DNA of 64,000 bases from Azolla caroliniana (Eukaryota > Polypodiophyta): the NCBI GenBank assembly GCA_043228905.1, contig JBHGNT010000014.1:1612001-1676000 (forward strand), given 5' to 3'. The notes beneath the pieces were generated by a model. That model was not told the origin of the DNA. It ran no database searches and worked only from the letters and a program-made list of their open reading frames with translations. A program made the position numbers and the translations under genes. This document shows, piece after piece, positions 41,736 through 53,888 of the stretch (position 1 is its first letter; the number at the start of each line of letters is the position of its first letter).

Positions 41736-43274
41736 AATTGAACTCCCCAGAATCGAGATAAGTCGGGGACGAGGTCGAAGTCCAGGGGAAGGCCCACATG
41801 CTTCTATTGTGGGAATCCGGGGCACTTCCAAAAGAATTGCCGACACTTTCGAAAGGAGAAGGGAGAGCTGATGGTGTAGGTTCGAAGAAAATCCCGGACA
41901 GAAAGAACACCTCAACAATCGCCGCGAGTGAGAGGAGTTGCTATTCATCAGTGAACAGAATGAGGTCAACCTCGCCAGCGAAGAATCGAGGTGGGTGGTG
42001 GATTTAGGTGCGTTGTTTCACCTAACCCCCGACCGAAAGTGCTTCTCATCATACAAGGTCGGAGATCACGGTCTTGTAAAAATGAAATGAAGGAGCATGC
42101 CAAATTGTTGGCATAGGAGACGTGTGTCTGGTGACGTCGATTAGATGTCGACTAGTGCTAAATGATGTTCGACACGTTCTAGAAGTCAGATTGAACTTGA
42201 TATCAGCCGGTTGGCTGGATGACGAAGACTACATGGGTAGCATCTGGAATGGCCTCATGAAGTTCTACAAGGGAAAACTGATCGTGGCCCGAGTCCAAAA
42301 GAAAAACACACTATACTTGATGAATGCTTGATTATGCCGAGGTGAAGTAAATGTGGCAGCCGACATAGCCGGTGAGTTGTGGCACAAGAGGCTATGCCAC
42401 ATGAGCTAGAAGGGAGTGTAGATGCTAGTCGAAAAGGAACTCCTCCTGGAGTTAAAGAAAGTGCATTTAGATAAGTGTGTTGATTACTTGGTTGACAAAC
42501 AAAACATAGCCTCATTCTGATCGAGGCCCTTGATGAGGAAGAAAATGCCGGTCGAACTAGTGCATACGGATGTATGCTATGTGGATACAAAGTCGCATGC
42601 TATTTCATAGTACTTCGTGACCTTCATAAATGACTGTAGTTGGAAGTTGTGGGCTTCTGTGCTGAAGACAAAGGATTAGGTGTTGTCCGTCTTCATGGAG
42701 TTCCAAGCGAGGGCCGAGAGAGAAATCAACCGAAAATTGAAGGCAGTCCGAACGGACAATGGCGGAGAGTACCGCGGACCATTCGAAGTATGCTTGCACA
42801 TGCAAAGTTGTGGAAGATGTTTTGGGCTAAGGCACTGATGACGACAACGTATGTGATAAACCGATCACCCTCAGTACCCTTGGACGGTGATATTCCACAA
42901 AGGTGTGGAGCGGCAAAGACGTCTCGTACTGACATCTAAGGGTGTTCGGTTGTCTTGCCTATCTGCATGTTGCAAAGGACTAGAGGGGGAAGCTGGACCG
43001 GAAATCTCGGCCATGTATATTTCTTGGTTATGGCGGCGACGAATTCGGCTATTGACAATGGGACTTAGCCGAGAAGAAGGTAATTAGGAGCCGAGACATC
43101 GTCTTCATGGAAGAGAAGATGATTGTAGATTGGGAGATTGAGAATAAGTCTCCAATTACCGAATCGAGCCGAGTCAATGCTTGGCCTAATCAAGTAGAAG
43201 TCCATTCGATCGAAATTGAATACGAGCTAGTCACCCGATTTAATACTCGCCAAAATCGAGGGCTGACTGAAGAA
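41736..43274 (+). pseudogene. Copia B pol, 5' half
   Basis: It shows zinc knuckle, a protease region (WVVDLGALFHLTP, with serine replaced), gag-pre-integrase (LWHKRLCHMS) and an integrase core (VELVHTDVCYVDT, RTDNGGEYRG). MAKRLWKMFWAKALMTTTYV-type sequence follows. Many stops and frameshifts occur. It is cut by Copia C at 43279 and continues at 56243. Confidence 0.8.
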
Positions 43275-43279
43275 CAAGG

Positions 43280-43877
43280 TGTTGAGAATCGATTTGTAAA
43301 ACCACAAGATCAAACGATGCTGAAAATACACAACACAAGCACACAACACAAGCACACAATGACACAGTACACAGAGATTTACTTGGAAACCCTAAAACGG
43401 GAGAAAAACCACGGGAAAGTAAGCTTCACTATATAGTGGATATACAAGACAGAGATTACAACACTCTTTCTGAGTGTATCACCCTCATAGGGTTCTTGGC
43501 ATTTGCTATTACGCACACAGCTATGGCGCCTCTCTCTCTCTCTCTTTCTCTCTCTCGTGTCTCTCTTGCACACACTTCTATATGTTGTCATGCTTTCTAT
43601 GTTTGCCCTAGATGTATATATATATATATATATATATAGATATAGATATATTAATACATCGTGTTGACTGTTTACAACTGTAGCCATTGCTACATATCAT
43701 TACTATTATTATTACTATAATAATAATAATAATCTGTTTAAATAATCAATTCTCTGTTGTTGACTCTTCGACTGTTGGCTATTTCCAAACAGTTGGTTCC
43801 TTCGACTCTTCGACTCTTCGACTGTCGGCTACTTCCGAACAGTTGGTTCCTCCCATTGGAGGGACATATCGCCAACA
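43280..43877 (-). repeat. Copia C 3' LTR
   Basis: The 598-bp LTR contains (CT)n at about 43530-43560 and (TA)n at about 43614-43640. A polypurine tract, AAGGGGGAGTT on the minus strand, adjoins it at 43878-43890. Confidence 0.9.
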
Positions 43878-43887
43878 AACTCCCCCT

Positions 43888-45106
43888 TCACTCCTGTGGG
43901 AGGGAGTCAGTCAATCCTGTCTTCTGTCGACAGACTCTAAGTCTATCCATAGGTAGGTTCTTCGTGAGCATGTCGGATCCATTGTTATCCATGTGTATCT
44001 TCACAAGTGTAAACTCTCCTTCTTCGACTTTCTCCCACAACCGGTGATACCTTCTCTGTATGTGCTTGGTTTGGGAGTGATATGCAACATTCTTGGCAAG
44101 ATGTATGACAATCTGGCTGTCATAGTGCAGCAAGAACTCCCTGTGCTTCATCCCTAGCTTGTTGAGAAAATTTCTCATCCATATCAACTCTTTGCCGGCC
44201 TCTACTGCTGCCATATAATCTACCTCTATAGTCGACAAGGCTTTAGACTTCTGTAGTCGTGATTGCCACGACATTGCTCCCCCTCCATAGGTCATCACGT
44301 ACCCCGACGTGGATCGGCTTGAGTCTACATCTCCCAACATGTTCGAGTCGGTAAAACCTTCCAGCATAGGTTTTCCAACACTATGGCACAACCGTGAAGT
44401 GCCTTTTAAGTACCTGAGTATTCACTTCCCCACTGCCCAATGTTCTCTTCTTGGATTACTCATATATCGGCTTATTGCTCCCACAACAAATGTTATGTCT
44501 GGTCTCATATAGACCATAGCATACATTAGACTGCCGACGGCCCAGGCATATGGTACCTTCCTCATCTTAGCCTTCTCCTTCTCCCCTTTCGGGCACTGCT
44601 TCGCATTCAACCTGCAGTTTGTCGGCAACACCGAGCCGACCGGCTTTGCATCTGACATGTTGAACCTTTCTAGGATCTTTGTCACATACTTTTGTTGTGA
44701 CAACCATAGCACCTTTTGAGTTCTGTCTCGAACTATGTGCATTCCTAAGATTTGTTTAGCCAGTCCAAGTTCTTTAATGGAAAATGACTTGCCTAGAGCT
44801 TTCTTCAAGCTTCCGATGTTTCTTGTGTCTTGACCAACTATCAACATGTCATCAACATATAACAAGAGAATCAAGAAGTGTCCTTCTTTGTACCTTTTGA
44901 CGAACACACAGTGATCGGCCTGTGTTTTCTAGAACCGGTGTTCCATCATGAAGGACTCGAACTTCTTGTACCATTGGCGTGGAGCTTGTTTTAGACCATA
45001 CAAGCTTTTCTTCAGTCGACACACCAGGTTCTCTTTCCCTTTCTCGTCAAAGCCTTCGGGTTGCTGCATATAGATTTCTTCTTCTAGCTCCCCGTGTAAG
45101 AATGCG
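43888..45106 (-). pseudogene. Copia C RT and RNase H, 3' half
   Basis: It reads [19 protein letters not shown] and [19 protein letters not shown], then the catalytic YVDDMLIVGQ. RNase H follows, with DVDSSRSTSGYVMTYGGGAM, ALSTIEVDYMAAVEAGKE, HRRYHRLWEKV and the LTKNLPMDRL end. A stop lies near 44930 between HRF and the next segment, and a frameshift near 44420. The stop at 43888 lies beside the polypurine tract. Confidence 0.85.
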
Positions 45107-45111
45107 GTTTT

Positions 45112-45683
45112 TGTAAGAAATAGACGCTTCGATTCACCTTCTTCCTTTCGGCCACAACCGAGTAATCGTGGATCAATGCAACAGAAAATAGAAACCAAAA
45201 GAGAGAAACACACGAGTACACAGGGATTAACGTGGAAAACCCTAGATGGGAAAAAACCACGGGAGTACAAGACTCCAAACAACACTATACAAGAGAAGTA
45301 TACAATGACGAGCTCCAAGGCGACGACCTTGAGCTCGCTGTCCTCGCCACAGGCGGCGGAAATACACAGAGGCGTCGTCCTCTTCCTCTCTCGCGCTCTA
45401 TCTCTCTCTCTCTCACAGCTGCTCCCTCTTCACTCCTCTTAAGTGGAAAAACAGAAAAATGATAAGCAACAGTAAAACTGTTTGCCCTAAGTCATATTTA
45501 TACTTATATGACTTTGGGCTATTTACAACTGTAGCCACATGGGCCCATAGGAAACATATTCACGGATATGTCCCTGCATCCGGATCGCTCTCCGGGTACA
45601 TTCGTCATCCGGTACCGAAACCGAAACCGGGACCGTCCCATCCGGATCCGACCATCCCATTCGAAGGGACCGTAATCCCAACA
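45112..45683 (-). repeat. Copia D 3' LTR
   Basis: The 572-bp TGTAAGAA...CCAACA LTR adjoins the polypurine tract GAAGGGGGAGTT (minus strand, 45684-45695). Confidence 0.95.
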
Positions 45684-45693
45684 AACTCCCCCT

Positions 45694-48600
45694 TCACTTC
45701 GGCATGGGATGTCTCTCCAATCCGATCCTCTTCCGGCATGCTTCCAGCTTGTCGGGTGTGAGCACCTTGGTCAGCATATCCGACCCGTTCTCGTCCGTGT
45801 GGATCTTCGTCAGCACGAACTCCTTGTCTTCTATCCTTTCCCGGATCCAGTGATATCTTCGCTGGATGTGCTTCGTCCGGGAGTGATAGGCCGCGTTCTT
45901 TGCAAGGTGGATTGCACTCTGACTGTCGCAGTAGAGTCGGTACTCCTTCTGCCGGATACCGAGCTCTCCAATGAAGTCCTTCATCCATATTATTTCCTTG
46001 CCGGCTTCAACAGCTGCCATGTACTCCGCCTCCGTGGTTGACAACGCAACCGTCTTCTGCAGCCTCGACTGCCACGAAACAGCTCCCCCTGCATACGTCA
46101 TCACATACCCTGATGTGGACCGGCTGGTATCTGCATCAGCCGACATATCCGAATCGGTGAAACCGTCGAGTTCGGGTTTACCGGAGCCGAATCGGAGGCA
46201 CACGTTTGCCGTGCCCTTCAGGTATCGGAGTATCCACTTGACCGCGTTCCAATGCTCTTTGCCGGGATTGCTCATGTACCGGCTCACCACTCCGACTGCA
46301 TATCCGATGTCCGGTCTCGTACACACCATGGCGTACATCAAGCTCCCGACGGCTGAGGCATACGGCACTTTCATCATATCCTCCTTTTCAGCCTTTGTCT
46401 TGGGACTTTGCTTGCTGGACAGCTTGCAGTTTGTCGGGAGGGTCGATCCGACCGGTCTTGCTTCCGACATGTTGAACCGGTGAAGCACCTTCGTCACGTA
46501 CTTCTCCTGTGACAGCCACAACTGCTTCTTGCTCCGGTCCCGGATGATGTGCATCCCTAGTATTTGTCTCGCCGGACCCAGGTCCTTCATTGAGAAGGTT
46601 CGGTGAAGAGCCTTCTTCAGCATCCGGATCTTGACCTGGTCCCGTCCGACGATCAACATGTCGTCCACGTACAGGAGGAGTATTAGAAAGTCTCCTCCTT
46701 CGAACTTCTTCACAAACACGCAGTGGTCGGACTGCGTTTTGAGGTACCCTTCGTCGGTCATGAAGGAGTCGAACTTCCGGTACCATTGCCGGGGAGCCTG
46801 CTTCAGTCCGTAAAGGCTCTTCTTCAGCCGGCATACCAGGTGCTCCTTCCCTTTCTTCTCGAATCCTTCCGGTTGCTGCATGTAGATCTCTTCTTCGAGG
46901 TCACCGTGAAGGAATGCCGTCTTCACGTCCATCTGTTCTACCTCGAGGTCCATGCTTGCCGCTATGCTCAGCACCGTCCGGATGGAGGTCATCTTCACCA
47001 CCGGGGCAAATATCTCGTCGAAGTCGACGCCCTTCTTCTGCTGAAACCCCTTCACCACGATCCTAGCTTTGTATCTCGGGGGGTTTCCGGCATCTCCCGG
47101 TTTCAGCTTGAACACCCACTTGTTTCGAAGTGCCCGCTTTTCTTTCGGCAACTCCACAAGTTCATATGTGTGGTTCTCATGCAAGGAATCCATCTCGTCC
47201 TGCATGGCACTCAACCACCTGCGGCTCTGAGTGTCATGTTTTGCTTCTTCAAAGCTCTCCGGCTCCCCCTCGTCGGTTAGCAGCACGTGCTCTGGTTCCG
47301 GAAATCTCCGGGGGGCCCTTCTCTCTCTTAGAGGATATCTCCGTTCCGGAGTTTCGGTAATCGGTTCTTCCGATTCTTCTTCATCCGAATCCATTTCGGG
47401 ATTGGGGCCGGTTCCGGTATCATTTTCATCTTCTTCGGTCGGTTCGGTTTCTTCACCGTCTTCGGCCGGATCCTCGAGTGCTAACCGGTCCCTTGCCGGT
47501 CGGGACTGCTCCTCGTAGAGTTGATCCTCACCGGTCGACTTGGAGCTCTTCATCTTCTTCTCCGACTCCCAGTCGGCGAGTGTCTTGTCCTCCATGAAGA
47601 TGATGTCTCGACTCCTGAATATCTTCTTGTCGACCGGGTCCCATACTCGGTAGCCGAACTCGTCGTCGCCGTAACCGAGGAATATGCATGGCCGGGTCTT
47701 TGGATCTAGCTTCCCTCTCCGGTCCTTTGCCACATGCACGTATGCGAGACACCCGAACACCTTCAGATGCCGGTAGGATACTTCCCTACCGGTCCACACT
47801 CTCTGCGGCGTGTCTCCGTCCAAAGGTACTGAGGGTGATCGGTTTATCACATATGTCGCCGTCGACATTGCCTCAGCCCAAAACCCCTTGGGTAATTTCG
47901 CATGCGCCAGCATACTCCGAACCCTCTCCATTATGGTCCGGTTCATCCTCTCGGCCAGCCCGTTCAGTTCCGGCGTCTTCGGCACAGTAAACTCGAGTCG
48001 GATTCCCTTCGAGCGACAGTACTCCTGGAACTGCCCCCGGTATTCCCCTCCGTTATCCGCTCGTATTGCTTTCAGCTTCTTGCCGGATTCCCTTTCCACT
48101 CTCGCGTGGAGATCTTTGAAGACGCACAACACTTGGTCCTTTGTCTTCATCGGTGCCGTCCACAGTTTTCGGCTATGATCATCGATGAATGTTACGAAGT
48201 ACTGGGCTCCGCCATGTGACTTCGTTTCTACCTGACACACATCAGTGTGCACCAACTCCAATGGTGCGCTACGTCTCGTCGGTGGCCTTGAGTGGAAGGA
48301 AGTTCGGTTCTGCTTACCGGCCAGGCAATCGGTGCACTTCTCCAGGTGCACATGCTTCACTGGGATAAGGTTGTCTTCTGCAAGCCTCTTCATCCCCTTC
48401 TCACTCATGTGGCACAGTCTTTTGTGCCACAGCTCACCGGCAGTGTCGGCTGCCACATTCAGCTCTTCCGGACATAACCGGGCATTCATCAGGTACAGTG
48501 TGTTGTCTTTCCGGGCCCGAGCCACTATCAGGCTCCCCTTGCTGAACTTCATTACGCCGTTCTGGATGCTACCCGTGTAGCCTTCGTCATCTAGCCTCCC

Positions 48601-49767
48601 GGCCGAAATCAGGTTCAGTCGGACCTCCGGAACGTGTCGGACATTCTTCAGCAGCATTTTGCATCCGGTCGGGGTTGTCAACCACACATCTCCTATGCCA
48701 GCAATCCGGCACGTACCTTCGTTTCCCATCCGAACACACCCATGCTCACCGGCTGTGTAGGATGAGAAGTATCTTCTCTCCGGGGTCAGGTGGAACGATG
48801 CTCCGGAATCGACCACCCAGGTCGTCTCATCGCCGGCAATGTTTAGCTCACCTTCTTCGGTGATGAGCATGATTTCTTCCTCACTTGCCGCGAGTGCCGT
48901 CGTTCCTTTCCGGTCCTGCCCTCGCCGATCCGAACCTCTCCGGTCCGTGGCTCCCCGGTATGCACCGTTTCTCTCCGGTGACTTCTTCGAATCGGAGTCG
49001 TCGGCTCCGTTGTCTTTTCGGTAATGCCGACAATTCTTTCGGAAGTGCCCCGGCTTCCCACAGTGGAAGCATGTGGGCCTTCCTCTTGACTGCGACCGGG
49101 TCCCCGACTTCTCCCGTCTTTGCGGACTCCGGTTCCATTGTCTTCCCCGATCCGATTCGGTAAGCAGCGCCTTCGGGTCGGAGGTCAGTTCTTTATCTCT
49201 CCGACGCGCTTCTTCGTTCAAAATACTTGTCTTTACCATTTGCAAGGACAAGTTATCTTCGGTGCAGGAGGTGCTGAGAGTCACCACCAAGTTCTCCCAG
49301 CTGTCCGGCAATGTACACATCAGGATGATGGCTTGCATTGCATCCTCCAACGGGAACTTGATTGCCGCAAGCTGGTTCACGAATCCCATGAACGTGCTCA
49401 CGTGTTCCACCATACTCTCGCCGTCCCGGTACTTGAGATTCACTATCTTCCTCATCAGGGAGGTCCGATTCAACGCATTCTTCCTCTCGTAGAGGCCCGA
49501 CAGCTTCTTCCACATTTCATATGCGTTGGTGTCGTTTGCCACATGTTGTAGGACGCTTACATCGACATATTGTCGGATCGTCGCTACGGCTTTCCGGTTC
49601 AGGAGCTTCCACTCCGACTCAAGTACCCCCTTCGGTATTTCCGACCTGTCAATCGGTTCGTACAGGTCCCGAACAATCAGAAGATCCTCCATCTTGATCT
49701 TCCAGTCGGCGTAATTCTGTGCATTCAGCACCATCATCCCCGGCTGCCCGCTGCCGCCGCCTTCCAT
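45694..49767 (-). CDS. Copia D gag-pol polyprotein
   Basis: This is a single frame of 1357 codons from ATG 49767 (MEGGGSGQPG); a longer reading needs a TTG inside the primer site. UBN2-type gag is followed by a CCHC knuckle (CFHCGKPGHFRKNC, about residue 232) and a protease (WVVDSGASFHLTP, about 315). Then come gag-pre-integrase (LWHKRLCHMSEKG) and an integrase core with ELVHTDVCQ near 503, RADNGGEYRG near 570 and ELNGLAERMN near 600. The RT has a [20 protein letters not shown] block and catalytic YVDDMLIVG near 1034. RNase H has SRSTSGYVMTY, STTEAEYMAA near 1246 and DSQSAIHLAKN, and ends in LTKVLTPDKLEACR. All catalytic motifs are present and there are no stops. It is potentially the autonomous copy that could mobilise relatives such as C and E. 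Confidence 0.95.
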   Translation of the reverse strand: MEGGGSGQPGMMVLNAQNYADWKIKMEDLLIVRDLYEPIDRSEIPKGVLESEWKLLNRKAVATIRQYVDVSVLQHVANDTNAYEMWKKLSGLYERKNALNRTSLMRKIVNLKYRDGESMVEHVSTFMGFVNQLAAIKFPLEDAMQAIILMCTLPDSWENLVVTLSTSCTEDNLSLQMVKTSILNEEARRRDKELTSDPKALLTESDRGRQWNRSPQRREKSGTRSQSRGRPTCFHCGKPGHFRKNCRHYRKDNGADDSDSKKSPERNGAYRGATDRRGSDRRGQDRKGTTALAASEEEIMLITEEGELNIAGDETTWVVDSGASFHLTPERRYFSSYTAGEHGCVRMGNEGTCRIAGIGDVWLTTPTGCKMLLKNVRHVPEVRLNLISAGRLDDEGYTGSIQNGVMKFSKGSLIVARARKDNTLYLMNARLCPEELNVAADTAGELWHKRLCHMSEKGMKRLAEDNLIPVKHVHLEKCTDCLAGKQNRTSFHSRPPTRRSAPLELVHTDVCQVETKSHGGAQYFVTFIDDHSRKLWTAPMKTKDQVLCVFKDLHARVERESGKKLKAIRADNGGEYRGQFQEYCRSKGIRLEFTVPKTPELNGLAERMNRTIMERVRSMLAHAKLPKGFWAEAMSTATYVINRSPSVPLDGDTPQRVWTGREVSYRHLKVFGCLAYVHVAKDRRGKLDPKTRPCIFLGYGDDEFGYRVWDPVDKKIFRSRDIIFMEDKTLADWESEKKMKSSKSTGEDQLYEEQSRPARDRLALEDPAEDGEETEPTEEDENDTGTGPNPEMDSDEEESEEPITETPERRYPLRERRAPRRFPEPEHVLLTDEGEPESFEEAKHDTQSRRWLSAMQDEMDSLHENHTYELVELPKEKRALRNKWVFKLKPGDAGNPPRYKARIVVKGFQQKKGVDFDEIFAPVVKMTSIRTVLSIAASMDLEVEQMDVKTAFLHGDLEEEIYMQQPEGFEKKGKEHLVCRLKKSLYGLKQAPRQWYRKFDSFMTDEGYLKTQSDHCVFVKKFEGGDFLILLLYVDDMLIVGRDQVKIRMLKKALHRTFSMKDLGPARQILGMHIIRDRSKKQLWLSQEKYVTKVLHRFNMSEARPVGSTLPTNCKLSSKQSPKTKAEKEDMMKVPYASAVGSLMYAMVCTRPDIGYAVGVVSRYMSNPGKEHWNAVKWILRYLKGTANVCLRFGSGKPELDGFTDSDMSADADTSRSTSGYVMTYAGGAVSWQSRLQKTVALSTTEAEYMAAVEAGKEIIWMKDFIGELGIRQKEYRLYCDSQSAIHLAKNAAYHSRTKHIQRRYHWIRERIEDKEFVLTKIHTDENGSDMLTKVLTPDKLEACRKRIGLERHPMPK

Positions 49768-49781
49768 TTTCTGCAACAGTC

Positions 49782-49793
49782 GCTCTGATACCA
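49782..49793 (-). promoter_or_regulatory. Copia D primer-binding site
   Basis: TGGTATCAGAGC on the minus strand, three bases from the 5' LTR; initiator tRNA-Met type. Confidence 0.9.
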
Positions 49794-49796
49794 ATT

Positions 49797-50368
49797 TGTA
49801 AGAAATAGACGCTTCGATTCACCTTCTTCCTTTCGGCCACAACCGAGTAATCGTGGATCAATGCAACAGAAAATAGAAACCAAAAGAGAGAAACACACGA
49901 GTACACAGGGATTAACGTGGAAAACCCTAGATGGGAAAAAACCACGGGAGTACAAGACTCCAAACAACACTATACAAGAGAAGTATACAATGACGAGCTC
50001 CAAGGCGACGACCTTGAGCTCGCTGTCCTCGCCACAGGCGGCGGAAATACACAGAGGCGTCGTCCTCTTCCTCTCTCGCGCTCTATCTCTCTCTCTCTCA
50101 CGGCTGCTCCCTCTTCACTCCTCTTAAGTGGAAAAACAGAAAAATGATAAGCAACAGTAAAACTGTTTGCCCTAAGTCATATTTATACTTATATGACTTT
50201 GGGCTATTTACAACTGTAGCCACATGGGCCCATAGGAAACATATTCACGGATATGTCCCTGCATCCGGATCGCTCTCCGGGTACATTCGTCATCCGGTAC
50301 CGAAACCGAAACCGGGACCGTCCCATCCGGATCCGACCATCCCATTCGAAGGGACCGTAATCCCAACA
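49797..50368 (-). repeat. Copia D 5' LTR
   Basis: Partner of 45112-45683 with one substitution seen. Confidence 0.95.
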
Positions 50369-50373
50369 GTTTT

Positions 50374-53147
50374 GACATCCAACTGTTCGATCTCCAGGTC
50401 CATATTGGCCGCTATACTTAGAATAGTTCGAATGGATGTCATCTTCAAGACTGGTACGAATATTTCGTCGAAGTCGACACCCTTTTTATGTTGAAAGCCC
50501 TTCACCACGATGCAGGCTTTATACCTGGGCTCACTGTCGGCTTCCCCAGTCTTCACCTTGTAGACCCACTTATTCCTGAGTGCTCTCTTACCTTTCGGCA
50601 GCTCTACCAGGTCATAGGTGTAATTTTCATGCAAGGATTCCATCTCATCTTGCATCGCACTCAACCATTTTTGTCTGTGCTCATCGGCACTGGCTTTTTC
50701 ATAGCACTCCGGTTCACCTTTATCAGTCAAGAGGATGTATTGAATGGCATATGTTATCGGTGCTTTCCTTTCTTTGAGTGGGTATCTCCTTCCACTCGTT
50801 GTTGGCTCTCTTTCAGATGTCTCTACCAACTCTTCTCTCCGCTCGGATTCCTGCACGTCAATCGGCATCTCCAGGTTGGACGACTCCAACTCATATTCTT
50901 CAATTCAACTTAGCAGTTGTGCCGACTCTGACTCATAGTCGGTTGGTCTCTCCGAGTCGACCGACTCGGATTCGGTTATGTTGACTGGTCGTCTCCGAAC
51001 AACCGACGTTGTTGGTTCACTTGACCTTAGATCGTCGTTTGTCGGGGTTGACTAGGGAGTCATATTCAACTTCTGTTGCTTCCAGTCTTCAATCGTCTTA
51101 TCTTCAGGAAAGACTACGTCCTGACTTCTCACTACCTTTTGGTGGACTAAGTCCCATAGCCTATAGCCGAACTCATCTTCTGAGTATCCCATGAATATGC
51201 ATGCTTTCGACTTACTGTCGAGCTTCGACCTCTGATCCTTTGGTACATGCATATACCCCAAACATCCGAACACCCTCAGGTGTTGGTAGGAGACATCCTT
51301 CCCTGTTCACACTCTCTATGGGACATCACCCTTTAATGGTATTGAGGGGGACCTGTTGATCAGATAAACAGTTGTGTACATCGCCTCAGCCCAATAGGAT
51401 TTCGGTAGTTTTGATTCATCCTCTCTGCAAGCCCGTTCAACTCTAGGGTCTTTGGCATTGTGTATTCGATCTGAATACCTTGGCACTTGCAGTATTCCTC
51501 GAATTTCCCTTTATACTTGCCACTGTTATCGGTTCGAACAACCTTCAACTTCCGACCCGACTCTCTTTCAACTCTAGCCTGGAACTCCTTGAAGACCGAC
51601 AATACTTGATCGTTTGACTTCAGTACAAAAGCCCATGTCTTCCGACTATAGTCGTCATTGAACGTCACAAAGTACTGTCCACCTCGATGCGATGGAGCAT
51701 CTACATAACACACATCCGTGTGTACTAGTTCCAGTGCAACTTCTCTTCTTCTTGGTAGTCTGTTCTGCTTTCCTACTAAGCAGTCGAGGCACTTCTCCAA
51801 GTGCACTCCCTTGATTTCTGGTAGAAGCTTTTGGTCGGCTAGCAGGTGCATTCCTTTCTCACTCATGTGGCCTAGACTCTTATGCCACATCTCTCTTGTC
51901 GAGTCGGATGCCACATTTACTTCCGATTTGCATAGTCAGGCCTGTATCGTATATAATGTGCCTTCTTTCTGTGCTCGGGCCACTATAAGATTTTCTCGGC
52001 AGAACTTCCACTTGCAATTCCGAAAGCTACCACTATAGTCTTCGTCATCCAACCTTCCAGTTGATGTCAGATTCAATCTGATATCGGGGACGTGTCGAAC
52101 ATCCTTCAAAGTCAGTCGACACCCTATCGACGTCATCAAGCGAAGACTTCCGACTCCGGCTATCTTGCACTCTCCACTATCACCCATTTTCACATAACCG
52201 TGATCTCCGGTTATGTAAGTCGAGAAATACTCTCTCAACGGAGTTATGTGGAACGATGCCCCAGAATTGATCACCCAACTGCATTCTTCACTTGCAAGAT
52301 TTGCACTTGTCTGTTCACAAATGAACAACGGTTCTTCATTGCTCGTAGCAATGGCATAAATGTTCTTCTCATCATGAATCTTCCTGGGTTCGACATTGTT
52401 TCCAACAACCTTGTCTTTTCTCATGTATCAACAGTCCTTCTGGAAGTGTCCAGGTTCACCACAGTAAAAGCACACTAGCTTACCTTTGGACTTCGATCTG
52501 GCTTGGGAATTTTCTCTCCTTGGTGGACTTCTTTGTCGGTTCCTTCCTCTGTCCGAATGTTGTGTTACATTCGACTCCGACTGGGACAAGACTCCCTTGT
52601 CCTTCCTCCTTGCCTCCTCATTTAGGATGCTTGTCTTTACAGTTTCTCTTCTTGACAAGAGGTGCTCAGAGTAACCACCAGATTCTCCCAGCTATCCTGC
52701 AGTGTGCACATTAGCAGAATGGCCCGCATCGCATCATCCAGGTGAAACTTGGTTGCAACAAGTTGATTCACATACCCCATGAATGTGATGATGTGTTCTA
52801 CAATGTTCTCCCCATCTCTCTATTTCAGCCGTACGATCTTTCTCATCAGTGAGGTTTTATTGAGTGTGTTCTTCCTCTCAGATAGATTCGACAGCTTCTA
52901 CCACATCTCGTGTGCATTTGTGTCATTCGCCACATGTTGCAAGACACTTACATTGACGCATTGTCGGAAGGTGGCCACCGCCTTTCTGTTAAGAAGTTTC
53001 CAATCCGACTCCAATACTCCCCTGGGTATATTTGCTCTGTCGATTGGCTCATACAGGTCTTTGACTATGAGAAGGTCCTCCATCTTTATCTTCCAGTCTG
53101 CATAGTTCTGTGAGTTTAGAACTATCATGCCTGGGAAGCCGCTCACA
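50374..53147 (-). pseudogene. Copia C gag to RT, 5' half
   Basis: From high to low coordinates the order is as follows. gag (NSQNYADWKIKMEDLLIVKD, near 53050-53120) has stops near 52900 and 52800. The zinc knuckle is CFYCGEPGHFQKDC (about 52440-52480). The protease reads WVINSGASFHITP (about 52260-52300, with N in place of D at the catalytic position). The integrase (51360-51914) has VHTDVCYVDA, RTDNSGKYKG and LNGLAERMNQ. Then the RT start (50374-50889) has WLSAMQDEMESLHENYTYDL and IVVKGFQHKKGVDFDEIF. It joins 45106 across Copia D. Confidence 0.85.
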
Positions 53148-53152
53148 CCTCC

Positions 53153-53888
53153 TGTCAGGAACTGCACGCTCCGATGAACACCGCTCAGCCACAACCGAGT
53201 CTAAGATCAAAACACAGAAAAAACGGGAATGAAAGCACGACACAAAGGAGAGAAGAGTACACAGGATGTTTACGTGGAAAACCCAAACTCGGGAAAAAAC
53301 CACGGCAGCCCACAGACCGCAAACTATCACTATGTCAGAATGTACAATAACAAAGCACCAACGCCACGACCTCGAGCTTGCTATCTTCGCCATAGGCGGC
53401 GGTTACAATCAGAGGCAACGACCTCTTCCTCTCTCTCACTCTCTCTGTACACAGTTGCACACTCTAATCTTACGCCAACAAGAAAATAACAACTACACCT
53501 CAATAAGTTTGCCCTAAGTCATATTTATACTAATATGACTTTTCGGCTATTTACAAATATAGCCTCGATGGACTCTCAGGAATATATTTACGAATATGTC
53601 TCTTCATCCGGTGAGCACTCCTCACCGGGCTTGCATCATCCGGTGCTTGCCGAGTACTTGCCATCCGGTTCTCACCAGGTCTTCCGTTTCCGGGTACTCC
53701 TCATCCGGTTCTCACTGGGTCTGCACCATTTGGCTCTCCGTAGCCGGGTTCTCCTCATCCGGTTCTCACCGGGTCTGCACCATCCGGCTCTCCGTAGTCG
53801 GGTGCTCGTCATCTGGTTCTCCGTAGCCGAGTTTGCTCATCAGCACTGTTCTTCTCCCTTCCCATCCGGAGGGACCTGTCTCCCAACA
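53153..53888 (-). repeat. Copia E 3' LTR
   Basis: It contains a CCGGTTCTCACCGGGTCTGC-type short tandem array at about 53600-53830, similar in style to the LTRs of Gypsy element 1. Confidence 0.85.

Larger units (their letters stand above)
45112..50368 (-). mobile_element. Copia D, young and apparently complete
   Basis: It is 5257 bp, with 572-bp LTRs at 45112-45683 and 49797-50368 that differ at one base (A/G in a CACAGCTGC context). The duplication GTTTT is perfect (45107-45111, 50369-50373). One uninterrupted gag-pol frame, an initiator-Met primer site and a polypurine tract are present. It is inserted in the RT of Copia C. Confidence 0.95.

Noticed and set aside
49767-49794. Start of Copia D gag-pol nine codons upstream
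   Set aside because: It would use a TTG inside the primer-binding site; the ATG at 49767 is the first true start and matches Copia C.
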